64,000 nucleotides of DNA. Origin: an uncultured Robinsoniella sp. (GTDB taxonomy: Bacteria > Bacillota > Clostridia > Lachnospirales > Lachnospiraceae). This document shows positions 43,552 to 51,933 of the stretch, piece after piece. The translations under genes and the position numbers were made by a program. Every line of letters begins with the position of its first letter. Within the stretch, counting starts at the first letter, position 1. The notes below the pieces were generated by a model. That model saw only the letters and a program-made list of their open reading frames with translations. It did not search any database and was not told the DNA's origin. Location of the stretch: positions 40,485 through 104,484 of the forward strand of contig UQCR01000009.1 of assembly GCA_900539655.1 (NCBI GenBank), given 5' to 3'.

Positions 43552-44166
43552 TTATAAAAATGCCATCTGCTTCAGCGCTGCTTTTAAAATGGCCTCAGTA
43601 TCCATATCATCTGTAAGTTCTGCTTTATTTACCGCTTTTAACGCATCTGTATTGGAATATCCAAGAGCTGCCAGCGCCTGTACGGCTTCTCCTTTGCTGT
43701 CCGTCATTCCGGTGGAAGCTGCCAGATCATTCTGATTCGTCAGACGTTTTTCAAATGCGTCTTCCAGGCTTAGTTTATCCTTTAATTCCAGGATTACCTT
43801 CTGGGCGGTTTTATTGCCAACTCCAGGAGCTTTGGCTATCGCCTTGGCATCTTCCGACAAAATAGCAAACCGCAGGTCATCTGCAGACAGTGCCGTCAGT
43901 ACGCCGAGAGCTGCCTTTGGCCCAATCCCGTTAACCCCAAGCAGAAGCTTGAAGATCTGAAGATCATCCTGGGTACAAAAACCGTATAGCTGCAGTGCAT
44001 CTTCTTTTACATGCATATAGGTATGTACACAGACTTCTTTTCTGGCACCGGCAAGCCGGTCAGCATCTCTGCCTGATACATATACCAGATAACCGATATT
44101 ATTCACTTCCAGTACTACACTGTTCTCATTCAGGGCAGCTACATCCCCACGTAAATATGCAATCAT
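43552..44166 (-). CDS. ruvA: Holliday junction DNA-binding protein RuvA
   Basis: Tetrameric junction-binding partner of RuvB. 204 residues: an OB-fold (MIAYLRGDVAALNENSVVLE), two HhH motifs (LLGVNGIGPKAALGVL and IAKAPGVGNKTAQKVILEL) and the C-terminal three-helix RuvB-binding domain (EAVQALAALGYSNTDALKAV). It overlaps the Gx transporter gene by 4 bases and is followed by ruvB after 85 bases. Confidence 0.97.
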   Translation of the reverse strand: MIAYLRGDVAALNENSVVLEVNNIGYLVYVSGRDADRLAGARKEVCVHTYMHVKEDALQLYGFCTQDDLQIFKLLLGVNGIGPKAALGVLTALSADDLRFAILSEDAKAIAKAPGVGNKTAQKVILELKDKLSLEDAFEKRLTNQNDLAASTGMTDSKGEAVQALAALGYSNTDALKAVNKAELTDDMDTEAILKAALKQMAFL

Positions 44167-44663
44167 TTAAAAATCTCCTTTGGCAGTCTTCTCTGCAATT
44201 CTTTTCCTAAAATTCCAATCAGCAGCCCGGTAACCAGTCCTGAAATCAGCAATACCGGAAGGTAATAGAACAGGTTGAAATTATCAACTACTGCCATGGC
44301 TACCAGAAGCTGTCCGATATTATGGGCAATCCCGCCGCACATGCTGACACCTATGATGGAAAATCCTTTACTTCTTTTCATCAGATACATTACCGCGAGA
44401 CTCAAAAGTCCCCCTGCAAGGCTGTAAATAATACTGTACATATTGCCAAACAGGAATCCACCCAGTACAACCCGCAAAACAGAAAGCAGACATGCATCTT
44501 TTGCTCCCATAAAGTATAAAACACATAGGATGACGATATTCGTAAGTCCAAGTTTTACGCCCGGAATCCCGAAATAAAATGGAATCAGGGTCTCCACATA
44601 TGTGACAATTAATGCCAGCGCAGTAAACACCCCAAAATATGCTGCTTTTCTTCTAGTTTCCAT
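44163..44663 (-). CDS. Gx transporter-family membrane protein
   Basis: Integral membrane protein of about 166 residues with five or six hydrophobic segments; substrate unknown. The start at 44663 (METRRKAAYFGVFTAL) follows AAGGAAAAGG. The family, often annotated as heptaprenyl diphosphate synthase component I, has the pattern IPGVKLGLTNIVILCVLYFMG and VVLGGFLFGNMYSIIYSLAGG seen here, plus GGIAHNIGQLLVA. It is encoded between a NusG-II-domain protein and ruvA, a frequent arrangement in Clostridia; precursor or vitamin uptake is one possible role (inference). Confidence 0.85.
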   Translation of the reverse strand: METRRKAAYFGVFTALALIVTYVETLIPFYFGIPGVKLGLTNIVILCVLYFMGAKDACLLSVLRVVLGGFLFGNMYSIIYSLAGGLLSLAVMYLMKRSKGFSIIGVSMCGGIAHNIGQLLVAMAVVDNFNLFYYLPVLLISGLVTGLLIGILGKELQRRLPKEIFK

Positions 44664-44685
44664 CCTTTTCCTTCCCTTTATGCTT

Positions 44686-45042
44686 TCAGCCCGCAATGGA
44701 ATCATAATCAGAGGCTTCCTTCGCCCCTTCCACCCGTACCACAATTTTATAAGGAAGGCAGATAATAGATTCTCCTGATTTACTGATAGCCTTCTGATGG
44801 ACACAGAGCTTGTCCGGGCACTCTGCCGAAATCATATCTGCTTTTCCATCCTTAATCTCAAGTGTATTGGTGCCATTGATATCGATCACCTGATCCTTCG
44901 AAAGTGAATAGACACCGAATTCTTTACCGTCTGTCATAATCTGAACCTTATTTCCATCTTTTTGAAAAAAAGTATATCCGACAAATGCAATGAGAGCAAC
45001 CGCTATTACAGCACCTGCCAGTATCCAGTCATTTTTTTTCAT
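44686..45042 (-). CDS. NusG domain II-containing protein
   Basis: Small membrane-anchored protein of 118 residues. One N-terminal TM helix (about residues 8-26) is followed by an extracytoplasmic domain with VQIMTDGKEFGVYSL and the conserved CPDKLCVHQKAISKSGESI-ICLP region, including three Cys. It matches the NusG-II/KOW-like proteins that accompany Gx transporter genes. Its stop is 22 bases before that gene. Function unknown. Confidence 0.85.
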   Translation of the reverse strand: MKKNDWILAGAVIAVALIAFVGYTFFQKDGNKVQIMTDGKEFGVYSLSKDQVIDINGTNTLEIKDGKADMISAECPDKLCVHQKAISKSGESIICLPYKIVVRVEGAKEASDYDSIAG

Positions 45043-45176
45043 TCTTCACCGCCATATATAAATGCCTATGTAAAAACAGAGTCTGTCTAAAATGCTCTGT
45101 GTATCCAAATATCCTGTACATGATAGCACATATTTTTCAAAAATTCAACCATATGTTCGAAATTGCTTCCATAAGT

Positions 45177-45206
45177 AAAGACGCCCTGGCTGTACAAAGC
45201 GTCTTT
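45177..45206 (-). terminator. Possible terminator upstream of the NusG-II gene region
   Basis: AAAGACGC-N14-GCGTCTTT stem beyond the cobC stop on the minus strand, with only a weak T-run (TTTACT). 45043-45176 otherwise contains a TTGAAT-N17-TATCAT promoter candidate for the NusG-II gene. Confidence 0.35.
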
Positions 45207-45244
45207 CTCCACCCATCCTCTTCAAATGTATTTTCAAATATTTT

Positions 45245-45832
45245 TTATATGCGTTCCACAACCCTGATCTCCTGATGCTGTTTCCACTCTGCTTCATCTA
45301 CCGTCACCAGGAATCCCTGTGCATTTTTTACCTGCCAGTCATAAAAGGCTTTTTTGGGAACTGCAAATGCCTCCATGATACTCATTATGGTGCCGCCATG
45401 AACCACAACAGCGGCTCTTTTGATCTTTGTCGAAAGAATATCATCTACGGTATTTTGAAATGCCAGGCAACATCTGCTTCGAAACGTTTCCTGGCTTTCT
45501 CCCCCCGGAAAAGGCAGTGTTCCCTGGCTGTCTATCCACGCCTGATACGCAGGATTACCATCCAGTTCTTTATAATTCTTGTTTTCAAATTCTCCAAAGC
45601 TGCATTCCCTGAAATCTGCTATAATTTTATAGGGTTGTCCGGGATAGATTCTCTCTGCCGTCTCGATACATCTTTTCATGGGACTGGTATAGATATGATC
45701 CACAAAAGGATACGTCTTCTGCATCAGAAGGTTAATTCCTTTTTCACAGAGAGGTTCATCCGTTGTTCCGATATAGCGTCCCAGCAGATTGCCTTCTGTC
45801 TTAGAATGGCGAATAAGCAAAATCTCAGGCAT
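45245..45832 (-). CDS. cobC: Histidine phosphatase, probable alpha-ribazole phosphatase
   Basis: Phosphoglycerate-mutase-like phosphatase of 195 residues; in a cobalamin operon it most likely dephosphorylates alpha-ribazole-5'-phosphate. N-terminal LIRHSKTEGN holds the catalytic His (RHS instead of the usual RHG), SPMKRCIETA the phosphate-binding Arg, ECSFGEFENK the acid and VVVHGGTIM the second His. It overlaps the upstream cobU-like gene by 8 bases and is the last gene of cobT-cobU-cobS-cobU-like-cobC. Confidence 0.85.
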   Translation of the reverse strand: MPEILLIRHSKTEGNLLGRYIGTTDEPLCEKGINLLMQKTYPFVDHIYTSPMKRCIETAERIYPGQPYKIIADFRECSFGEFENKNYKELDGNPAYQAWIDSQGTLPFPGGESQETFRSRCCLAFQNTVDDILSTKIKRAAVVVHGGTIMSIMEAFAVPKKAFYDWQVKNAQGFLVTVDEAEWKQHQEIRVVERI

Positions 45833-46211
45833 GTTTGATCACCGTACCCAATCCGCAGATAACCCGCACTACTTCATCCGAATATTCAGCAGCTTTACAA
45901 CATAACCTTCCTACTGCTTCCCGGTATTCCCGGTCAAATTTCTCAATCGGAACTACCCCATATCCCAGTTCATTGCACACAATGATAATCTCCGGATTCG
46001 TTTCATATAATAAATCTACAAGCCCTGTTGGATTTTCTCCCTCCCTGATCATTCTCTTTATATATTCATGAAAGTGGAAAATCCCCCTGCAGCTTTGCAA
46101 GTCTGCCGGCATACAGTCAATTCCGTCTATAAAGTCTGATTCCGCCAACTGATAGCGCTCACAGGCTGCTTTTTTCTTGCCCTGAAAAGCGCCGCCGATT
46201 ACTAGTTTCAT
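45825..46211 (-). CDS. CobU-like protein, small second copy
   Basis: Shorter CobU/CobP relative of 128 residues. The N-terminal P-loop GGAFQGKKKAA differs from the normal GGxxSGKS, with Lys where Ser/Thr is expected; the C-terminal half CNELGYGVVPIEKFDREYREAVGRL is a clear CobU signature. The central guanylyltransferase His region of full CobU is lacking or changed (IFHFHEYIKRM may replace it). It accompanies a full cobU two genes upstream; kinase-only or regulatory function is possible. Ribosome site GGAACAGAC is weak. Confidence 0.75.
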   Translation of the reverse strand: MKLVIGGAFQGKKKAACERYQLAESDFIDGIDCMPADLQSCRGIFHFHEYIKRMIREGENPTGLVDLLYETNPEIIIVCNELGYGVVPIEKFDREYREAVGRLCCKAAEYSDEVVRVICGLGTVIKHA

Positions 46212-46257
46212 AGTCTGTTCCTTTCTGTTATTTCCAGATTTATAAGGTTTTGTACGT

Positions 46258-47028
46258 TTACATCCCGATTATTTTTGCGGCAATTACAACTGCAGCTGCC
46301 ATTACCAGTTCGCACACCTGCAGGAAAAATCCCGCCAGATCTCCGGTAATCCCGCCAAACTTCTGATAGGACATATGTCGGTAATAGACAAACATCAAAA
46401 GGGCACTGAGGAAGCATACAGTTCCCAGAACCGGCTCAAGAAGAATCATTCCCGCCCCACATAAAAGTATATAAATAATCATTACTGTCTTTCCCCGGCT
46501 CTTGACTGCCATATCTGAAAAGGTTGCCGCCAGCCCTGTATTCTTCGCCATACGAAAGCTTACAATTGCAAGTCCGCTAAGTGCCCTGGACAGCATAAAA
46601 CCAATTGCCAGCACCCAAAGCATTCTGGCATTCGTCTCTGATAAGCAACCGAACAGCAAGAAAAAATAACATATCCCTACAATGATTGCAAATGCCCCTG
46701 CATGGGAATCTTTCAGTATTTCCAGCTTCTGATCCATTGGTTTATAGGAACTCAAAGCATCCGAGGTATCCAGCAAACCATCCAGATGGATTCCTCCGGT
46801 TATGAGAACCGGTATCATCATCAAAACAACTGTATAAAACGAATTACCAAAACCAGCATACCCCTGAATATAATTCCACAGAAGAATAACTGCCCCAATA
46901 ACCGCTCCTATGATCGGGAAAAAGCACATGGCATATTTCATATTATCCTTGGTCCATTCTGTCCGGGGCATAGGGATCTTGGAATACATTGCAAATGCAA
47001 TGATAAAACTATTCCCTAATTTTTTCAT
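46258..47028 (-). CDS. cobS: Adenosylcobinamide-GDP ribazoletransferase (cobalamin synthase)
   Basis: Integral membrane enzyme that joins adenosylcobinamide-GDP with alpha-ribazole. The start at 47028 (MKKLGNSFIIAFAMYSKIPMP) overlaps the cobU stop by 4 bases and has GGAGG upstream; 256 residues with about six TM helices. Conserved TGGIHLDGLLDTSDAL near residue 80, KDSHAGAFAIIVG near 105 and the C-terminal GGITGDLAGFFLQVCEL are all present, which is diagnostic for CobS. Confidence 0.96.
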   Translation of the reverse strand: MKKLGNSFIIAFAMYSKIPMPRTEWTKDNMKYAMCFFPIIGAVIGAVILLWNYIQGYAGFGNSFYTVVLMMIPVLITGGIHLDGLLDTSDALSSYKPMDQKLEILKDSHAGAFAIIVGICYFFLLFGCLSETNARMLWVLAIGFMLSRALSGLAIVSFRMAKNTGLAATFSDMAVKSRGKTVMIIYILLCGAGMILLEPVLGTVCFLSALLMFVYYRHMSYQKFGGITGDLAGFFLQVCELVMAAAVVIAAKIIGM

Positions 47029-47552
47029 GAATCTATCCTCCCTTTTCTGAGCAGCGGGATACCGCATACCACCTCGGTAACGATATCTGCCTTCTTAGCC
47101 AGTTCCTGATTGATAACTCCCAAATTTTCAAGATACTGTACGGTCTGAGGATCGTATTCCTGTCCATCAGAAAACACCTCATTGGTCACCACCACCAGGT
47201 CTTTTACCTGGGATAATACAGATTGGATCCCCTGCAAAATAGATTCCACCATATGTTCACCTGCACCGCCTTGCGCATACATTTCATTTGCAGCCAGATT
47301 GGACATGCACTCCAACAATACGATTCCATCAGACGGCAATTTTACAGAACTTAGATCAGTATAACACTCAATGGTCCGAAAGTTCTTGGCTGCCCGCATT
47401 TTACGGTGCCTTTCAATTCTTCTGTCCCCTTCTGCATCAAAGCTCATCATCGTGGCAATATATATTCTGGTACCTTCTCGAAGCCGGATAATCTGTTCCT
47501 CTGCATATGCAGATTTACCGCTTCCGCTGCCTCCTGTTACAATCATTAACAT
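47025..47552 (-). CDS. cobU: Adenosylcobinamide kinase / guanylyltransferase
   Basis: Bifunctional kinase and guanylyltransferase of the nucleotide loop. The start at 47552 (MLMIVTGGSGSGKSAYAEEQ) has GGAGG seven bases before; about 175 residues. P-loop TGGSGSGKS, the MSFDAEGDRRIERHRK block with the guanylated His, LLECMSNLAANEM, and TNEVFSDGQ (family TNE motif; the downstream region is slightly divergent). It couples to cobS by a 4-base overlap. A palindromic repeat lies between it and cobT. Confidence 0.93.
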   Translation of the reverse strand: MLMIVTGGSGSGKSAYAEEQIIRLREGTRIYIATMMSFDAEGDRRIERHRKMRAAKNFRTIECYTDLSSVKLPSDGIVLLECMSNLAANEMYAQGGAGEHMVESILQGIQSVLSQVKDLVVVTNEVFSDGQEYDPQTVQYLENLGVINQELAKKADIVTEVVCGIPLLRKGRIDS

Positions 47553-47641
47553 TCCTTTACCTCCTGCATACCGCAGACAAACCTGCGATACCGCATCCAT
47601 AGAAAGTGTGAACAAAGTTCCCACTTGTCTCCTCTGCATTA

Positions 47642-47708
47642 TAGAGCATGTTTGAACATTCATTACTGACAGCTGTGCGCCACAGTAATCAATTTTATAC
47701 AGGCTCTA
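47642..47708. repeat. Palindromic repeat between cobT and cobU, copy R4
   Basis: Outer TAGAGC / GCTCTA, then TGTTTGAACATTCATTACTG pairing with the far side CAGTAAT; 67 bp overall. The outermost TAG on the minus strand is the cobT stop codon. A hairpin here may limit transcription into cobUS. Confidence 0.6.
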
Positions 47709-48755
47709 TGACAAAGGCTTGTATTCCTCCACTTTTATATCCTGAAACGTGCTCATCCCGTTATAAACTGCAGCTGCCATCTCTAAAACCGGGAACAGCG
47801 TTACAGCACCGGTACCTTCACCCAGACACATATCACAGGTAAGTGCCGCCTCCATCTTCAACGCTTCCAGTATCAGGTGGGCTGCAGGTTCTTTGGATAC
47901 GTGGGAAACCAGCATATACTCTTTTGCCAGAGGACAGATATTCACAGCTGCAAGTGCTGCTACAGAAGAAATAAATCCGTCTATTACAATGGGGACTCCC
48001 AATGCTGCACCACCTATGAATACACCTGCAAGTCCCGCGATATCCAGACCTCCCACTTTCGCCAACACGTCTATGGCATCCTGGGGATCCGGAGTATGCA
48101 GCGCAATAGCCTTTTTAATGGTGTCGATCTTACGTTTAAAGCCTTCCGAAGAGAGTCCTGCGCCTTTTCCTGTCACTACCTCTACCGATGTATGTAAAAG
48201 AACCGATGCAACCGCACTGCTGGTTGTAGTATTGCCAATCCCCATCTCGCCGGTAGCTATGATACGGTAACCTTTTTCCTTTAATTCTGCAACCATTTGA
48301 ATACCAGTCTCAATGGCCTGAATGGTCTCTTCTCTGGTCATTGCCGGTTCTTTTGCCATATTCCTGGTTCCGTAGGCAATTTTATGGTTAATAATACAGG
48401 TATCTCTTGCAACTCCAATATCCACCGGGAAAATGTCCGCTTTGGCAACCCGGCACATGATGCTTGCCGTAGCCTGCTCTTTCAAAAAATTCTCTGATAC
48501 AATTGCAGTAACTTCCTGCCCGGTCTGGGTCACGCCCTCTTCTACCACACCATTATCCGCACACATTACCACCAGTGCCTTTTTTGCCAGATCAATATTA
48601 CTGCTTTTTGTCATGCCGGAGATTTTCACAAGATAATCTTCCATTTTACCCAGGCTGTGCAGCGGCTTTGCAATACTGTCCCACCTTTTCCTGCAGTCGT
48701 TCATTGCGCCCTCATCTGGCTCTTTCACAGTCAGAAGCACTTCTTCTAATGTCAT
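47706..48755 (-). CDS. cobT: Nicotinate-nucleotide--dimethylbenzimidazole phosphoribosyltransferase
   Basis: Forms alpha-ribazole phosphate for the lower axial ligand of B12. ATG at 48755 is chosen (GGAGG eight bases before); about 349 residues. Conserved parts: WDSIAKPLHSLGKMEDY, VVMCADNGVVEEGVTQTG near 70, GEMGIGNTTTSSAVAS near 170, GGLDIAGLAGVFIGGAA near 238 and the C-terminal GEGTGAVTLFPVLEMA with the catalytic Glu. First gene of the cob operon, with a near-consensus promoter directly upstream and no riboswitch seen there. Confidence 0.95.
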   Translation of the reverse strand: MTLEEVLLTVKEPDEGAMNDCRKRWDSIAKPLHSLGKMEDYLVKISGMTKSSNIDLAKKALVVMCADNGVVEEGVTQTGQEVTAIVSENFLKEQATASIMCRVAKADIFPVDIGVARDTCIINHKIAYGTRNMAKEPAMTREETIQAIETGIQMVAELKEKGYRIIATGEMGIGNTTTSSAVASVLLHTSVEVVTGKGAGLSSEGFKRKIDTIKKAIALHTPDPQDAIDVLAKVGGLDIAGLAGVFIGGAALGVPIVIDGFISSVAALAAVNICPLAKEYMLVSHVSKEPAAHLILEALKMEAALTCDMCLGEGTGAVTLFPVLEMAAAVYNGMSTFQDIKVEEYKPLS

Positions 48756-48803
48756 TTGTAAGTCCTCCACTTTTTTAAATTTTCAAAAAACTCTTTAGAT
48801 AAT

Positions 48804-48832
48804 ATAATAAGTTACAATAATTTTCATGTCAA
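48804..48832 (-). promoter_or_regulatory. Sigma-A type promoter of the cob operon
   Basis: Minus strand TTGACA (6/6), 17 bases, TATTAT (5/6). The IS91-type element starts about 30 bases upstream of the -35. Confidence 0.75.
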
Positions 48833-48949
48833 GGGAAAGAATGAGTGGAAAAAGATAAATAAGTGTCTTCGACACTTCAACTCCCCTACCCCTCAATCTT
48901 TGAGGGGTTAAGGCTTGTTTTTTCTTTCCGATTGTTCCATAATAATCAC

Positions 48950-50095
48950 ATGAATATCTTACAATATATTTTCAGAGACCATTATGAAATAATTCAATAT
49001 ACCCTCCATCCCAGAGATGTTGAAATGGAAAATATCTCTAACATGATTCATTGTGGTGATCCTTCTTTCGGTGGTGCCATGTATGCCTGCGCTCACTGTG
49101 GCAACCTGAAATTCGTTCCTTTCCGCTGCAAGAGTCGCTTCTGTCCCACTTGCGGTGTCAAATACTGCCAGGAACGTTCTACACAGATGTCCTTCAAACT
49201 AATCCACTGCACTCACCGCCACTGTGTTTTCACCATTGACGAAGAACTGCGGCCTTTTTTTCTCAAAGACCGTTCTCTTTTGGACTGCCTTTTTCAGGCT
49301 GTGCGAAGTGTTCTCCTTCGTATGTTTCATAACATCAACAAATCCAAAAACTTTGTCCCCGGTTTTGTTTGTGTCCTTCATACTTTCGGCCGTCCTCTGG
49401 AATGGAATCCTCATATCCACTGCCTCATCACCGAAGGCGGCTTTTCTGATGATGGTTTTTGGCGTGTGGTTAAGCACTTTAATTACACTTTGCTCAGAAA
49501 GTCTTTTCAAACTGCTTTACTTAATGAGTTGGAACAGCGCATTGGCCCCTCCTTTAAAAAGGTGAAAGCCCATATTTACCAGAAGGATAAAAACGGCTTC
49601 TACGTTTATGCCAAGCCTAACCTCTATGATACGGATACCGTTATTAAATATATCAGCCGGTATCTGGGGCGGCCTGTGATTGCTTTGAGACGTATTGATT
49701 CCTATGATGGTGAAAATGTCACTTTCCACTACAACCGCCATGAAGATAATGTCTATGTGAAACGGACTCTTCCTGCCGCCCAGTTTATCAAACTCCTGAT
49801 ACAGCATATCCCTGAAAAGCATTTTAAAATGACCCGTTATTACGGCCTGTATGCAAGGCATCGGGAAAAAGATAGCTCCCTGCGCAAAGCAGTCCATAAA
49901 TCACGGCACCGCATTCTGAAAAGCTTTACTAAGTGGCGTGAGGATATTCTTTTGTCCTTTGGCTACGACCCCCTCAGCTGTCCAAACTGCCAGCATAAGA
50001 TGGAGTTAATGGAACTATACTACAACCACCGCCGTGTTTCTCTTGAAGAACTATACGAAAGGGCAATGGCAAAAGCCAAATGCCGTTCCGCTTGA
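48950..50095 (+). CDS. IS91-family transposase (HUH rolling-circle type)
   Basis: Nicks and transfers one strand by a HUH mechanism. Start chosen at MNILQYIFRDHYEII; a longer frame opens at GTG 48863 within a hairpin. 381 residues: zinc-binding N-terminus with YACAHCGN and RFCPTCGVKYCQ near residue 50, the HUH motif WNPHIHCLITEGG near 175, the catalytic Tyr region VIKYISRYLGRPVIALRRI near 255 and a C-terminal Cys pair DPLSCPNCQH. The frame is complete, so the copy may be active. Confidence 0.92.
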   Translation: MNILQYIFRDHYEIIQYTLHPRDVEMENISNMIHCGDPSFGGAMYACAHCGNLKFVPFRCKSRFCPTCGVKYCQERSTQMSFKLIHCTHRHCVFTIDEELRPFFLKDRSLLDCLFQAVRSVLLRMFHNINKSKNFVPGFVCVLHTFGRPLEWNPHIHCLITEGGFSDDGFWRVVKHFNYTLLRKSFQTALLNELEQRIGPSFKKVKAHIYQKDKNGFYVYAKPNLYDTDTVIKYISRYLGRPVIALRRIDSYDGENVTFHYNRHEDNVYVKRTLPAAQFIKLLIQHIPEKHFKMTRYYGLYARHREKDSSLRKAVHKSRHRILKSFTKWREDILLSFGYDPLSCPNCQHKMELMELYYNHRRVSLEELYERAMAKAKCRSA

Positions 50096-50151
50096 TTTTT
50101 TCTCCTGTCTGCTCCATACTTATCTTATCAACAACAGACAGAAGGATACCT

Positions 50152-50337
50152 ATGGATATAGAATATTTAGAGGCACTGCGGCAAAAATATATGCAAAATC
50201 CACCAGAAGGAATGACCGCCAGACTGGTCAGAGATATGTCAGATTCCGATCTGCTTAACATGCATGATTTCCTTACCGAGGATGATGACCTAGATGACGA
50301 TGAATTTGAAGAAGGCTTTTTTATTGATATCTTCTAA
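50152..50337 (+). CDS. Small acidic accessory protein of the IS91-type element
   Basis: 61 residues, function unknown. ATG at 50152 has AGAAGGA before it. The N-terminal part is amphipathic (MDIEYLEALRQKYMQNPP), the second half extremely acidic (FLTEDDDLDDDEFEEGFF). It lies inside the IS, 56 bases after the transposase, and ends before the terminator hairpin, so it travels with the element. Confidence 0.65.
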   Translation: MDIEYLEALRQKYMQNPPEGMTARLVRDMSDSDLLNMHDFLTEDDDLDDDEFEEGFFIDIF

Positions 50338-50356
50338 TCACCGTCTGTTTTGTCAT

Positions 50357-50380
50357 GCCCGCTTCCTGCGGGCCTTTTTT
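50357..50380 (+). terminator. Intrinsic terminator of the IS genes
   Basis: GCCCGC-TTCCT-GCGGGC followed by TTTTTT on the plus strand, 19 bases after the small gene's stop. Confidence 0.85.
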
Positions 50381-50418
50381 ATTTAAGAGTTCGCCGGATG
50401 GCGAACTTTCCTATTATA

Positions 50419-50450
50419 CAAAAAAGGAGACGATGACTAATCATCGCCCC
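50419..50450 (-). terminator. Intrinsic terminator after the wall-binding hydrolase gene
   Basis: Minus-strand CGATGA-TTAG-TCATCG core stem followed by a TTTTTT run, about 20 bases beyond the gene's stop. Confidence 0.6.
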
Positions 50451-50468
50451 TAAAGTATCTCATATGAA

Positions 50469-51896
50469 TTATAAATAGCTTAAAGCATCTAATTTCTCAC
50501 TGTTGTATCTTGTCTGGTAAAGTGGGAAACAACTAATGCGATGTTTATATAGTTTATTAATAAAGCTTCTGTTCGACGTCCCATTCGTGATTCCTGCAGC
50601 CTTCACTGCAAGGGCTGCTGTATAAGCTCCATGCTGGATGGAGTAGCTGAATACACTGCCTTTTACCACATCAGGGCGGAACTTAATGTTGATGCCCATA
50701 TTCATCAGGTATCTTTCTGTTTCATCATAGTATTCCTGTTTTGCAAATTCATCCTGATATGCAGCAAATATTTTTGGTGCTCTGGCGTAAATTGTCCGCC
50801 ATGCCCGGAAGAAACTCTGGTTGCCCTTTAGCTTTGCCTTATTTTTCTCGGTAACTGCATATGCTGCATATTTACTAAATTCTTTAAAAGTTATCGGATC
50901 TTTGGAATAACAGTACTTCACCAATGGAAGCAGGGAATAGCGGTAATCAAACTGATACTTTCCACAGGCATTTCCATTGTCTCCCCCAGTCTGTCCATAA
51001 GCCTCAGGTCCGGATTCATATTTCGTAAAGAATAACATTTCCTGGGAAACTGATCCGCCGCCACTTGGATTATTTACATTCTGATTACATTTTCCACTTG
51101 AATCAACCTGATAGGTAACTCCATTCACGGTTATTGTAGTACTTTTATACATACTTCCATTATCACCAAAATAATACAAAGCACCTTCAATATTCTGCAA
51201 GCCTTTTACCATAATGCCAGTGCTTGTAAAATAATATGTATTCCCGCTGATATTCTGCCAGCCTGTAGCAGATTTACCATCGCTCTGGAAGTAATACTGC
51301 GCATTGTTAACCGTCTGCCAGCCTTTTTGCATAATACCGGTTGCAGAGAACAGATAATATTTACCGCCCATTTTTCGCAGGCCTGTAAATGCATAACCGT
51401 CTTTATTTGTCTTGCGGAAATAATACTTGTTTCCTTTTATTGTCCGAAAACCAAATTTCATCGCTCCGCTGCTGTCAAAGTAATATCGTTTTCCACTGAT
51501 TTTACGGAGCCCTGTGAGCATGATTCCCTTGCTGTTACAATAGTATTTTTTCCCTTTGACCGTAAAAAATCCGGTCTTCATTTTACCGGAACTCGTATAA
51601 TAGTACCATTTGTTGCCGATCTGATACCAGCCTTTGCGGAAATTAGGAATCCATTTTCCATCTGCCCCCACAAAATACTTTTTTCCGTTGCTTACGACCC
51701 ACTTATTTTTTACCATGATGCCTTTTGAATTGACATAGTAATCGCCGATCCAGCGATTTCTTAATTTTTCACCATTACTAATATAATAGTAATTCCCTTT
51801 TGCAGTCTGTCTCCAATCCGCTTTCGCATTCAATGGCTGAGTTACTATAAATGCGACAAACATCACTGCGACAGCTGTTATAATCCTTTTTTTCAC
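50469..51896 (-). CDS. Secreted cell wall-binding repeat protein with lysozyme-like C-terminus
   Basis: Exported wall protein. The GTG at 51896 with GGGAG upstream gives about 475 residues. Signal peptide about 1-28 (ending ..NAKA), then about ten 20-residue wall-binding repeats of the type GWYQIGNKWYYYTSSGKMKTG (residues 30-270), then a C-terminal domain with FTKYESGPEAYGQTGGDNG and NACGKYQFDYRYSL, a pattern with a candidate catalytic Glu as in lysozyme-like hydrolases. The repeats bind choline or glycan polymers; the catalytic domain is not a family I can name. Confidence 0.75.
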   Translation of the reverse strand: MKKRIITAVAVMFVAFIVTQPLNAKADWRQTAKGNYYYISNGEKLRNRWIGDYYVNSKGIMVKNKWVVSNGKKYFVGADGKWIPNFRKGWYQIGNKWYYYTSSGKMKTGFFTVKGKKYYCNSKGIMLTGLRKISGKRYYFDSSGAMKFGFRTIKGNKYYFRKTNKDGYAFTGLRKMGGKYYLFSATGIMQKGWQTVNNAQYYFQSDGKSATGWQNISGNTYYFTSTGIMVKGLQNIEGALYYFGDNGSMYKSTTITVNGVTYQVDSSGKCNQNVNNPSGGGSVSQEMLFFTKYESGPEAYGQTGGDNGNACGKYQFDYRYSLLPLVKYCYSKDPITFKEFSKYAAYAVTEKNKAKLKGNQSFFRAWRTIYARAPKIFAAYQDEFAKQEYYDETERYLMNMGINIKFRPDVVKGSVFSYSIQHGAYTAALAVKAAGITNGTSNRSFINKLYKHRISCFPLYQTRYNSEKLDALSYL

Positions 51897-51933
51897 TTGT
51901 AAAATCTCCCTGTGCAATCTTCATCATACGATG

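Larger units (their letters stand above)
48861..50407 (+). mobile_element. IS91-type insertion sequence
   Basis: One transposase gene with an accessory small gene, bounded by hairpins rather than terminal inverted repeats: left AAGTGTC-TTC-GACACTT (48861-48877) and ACCCCTCAA..TTGAGGGGT (48888-48908), right AGTTCGCC-GGAT-GGCGAACT (50388-50407). No target duplication is expected for this rolling-circle family, so the exact ends are approximate. Confidence 0.7.

Noticed and set aside
48755..48860. Cobalamin riboswitch for the cobT operon
   Set aside because: The promoter lies only about 50 bases before the start and no B12 box was found there.
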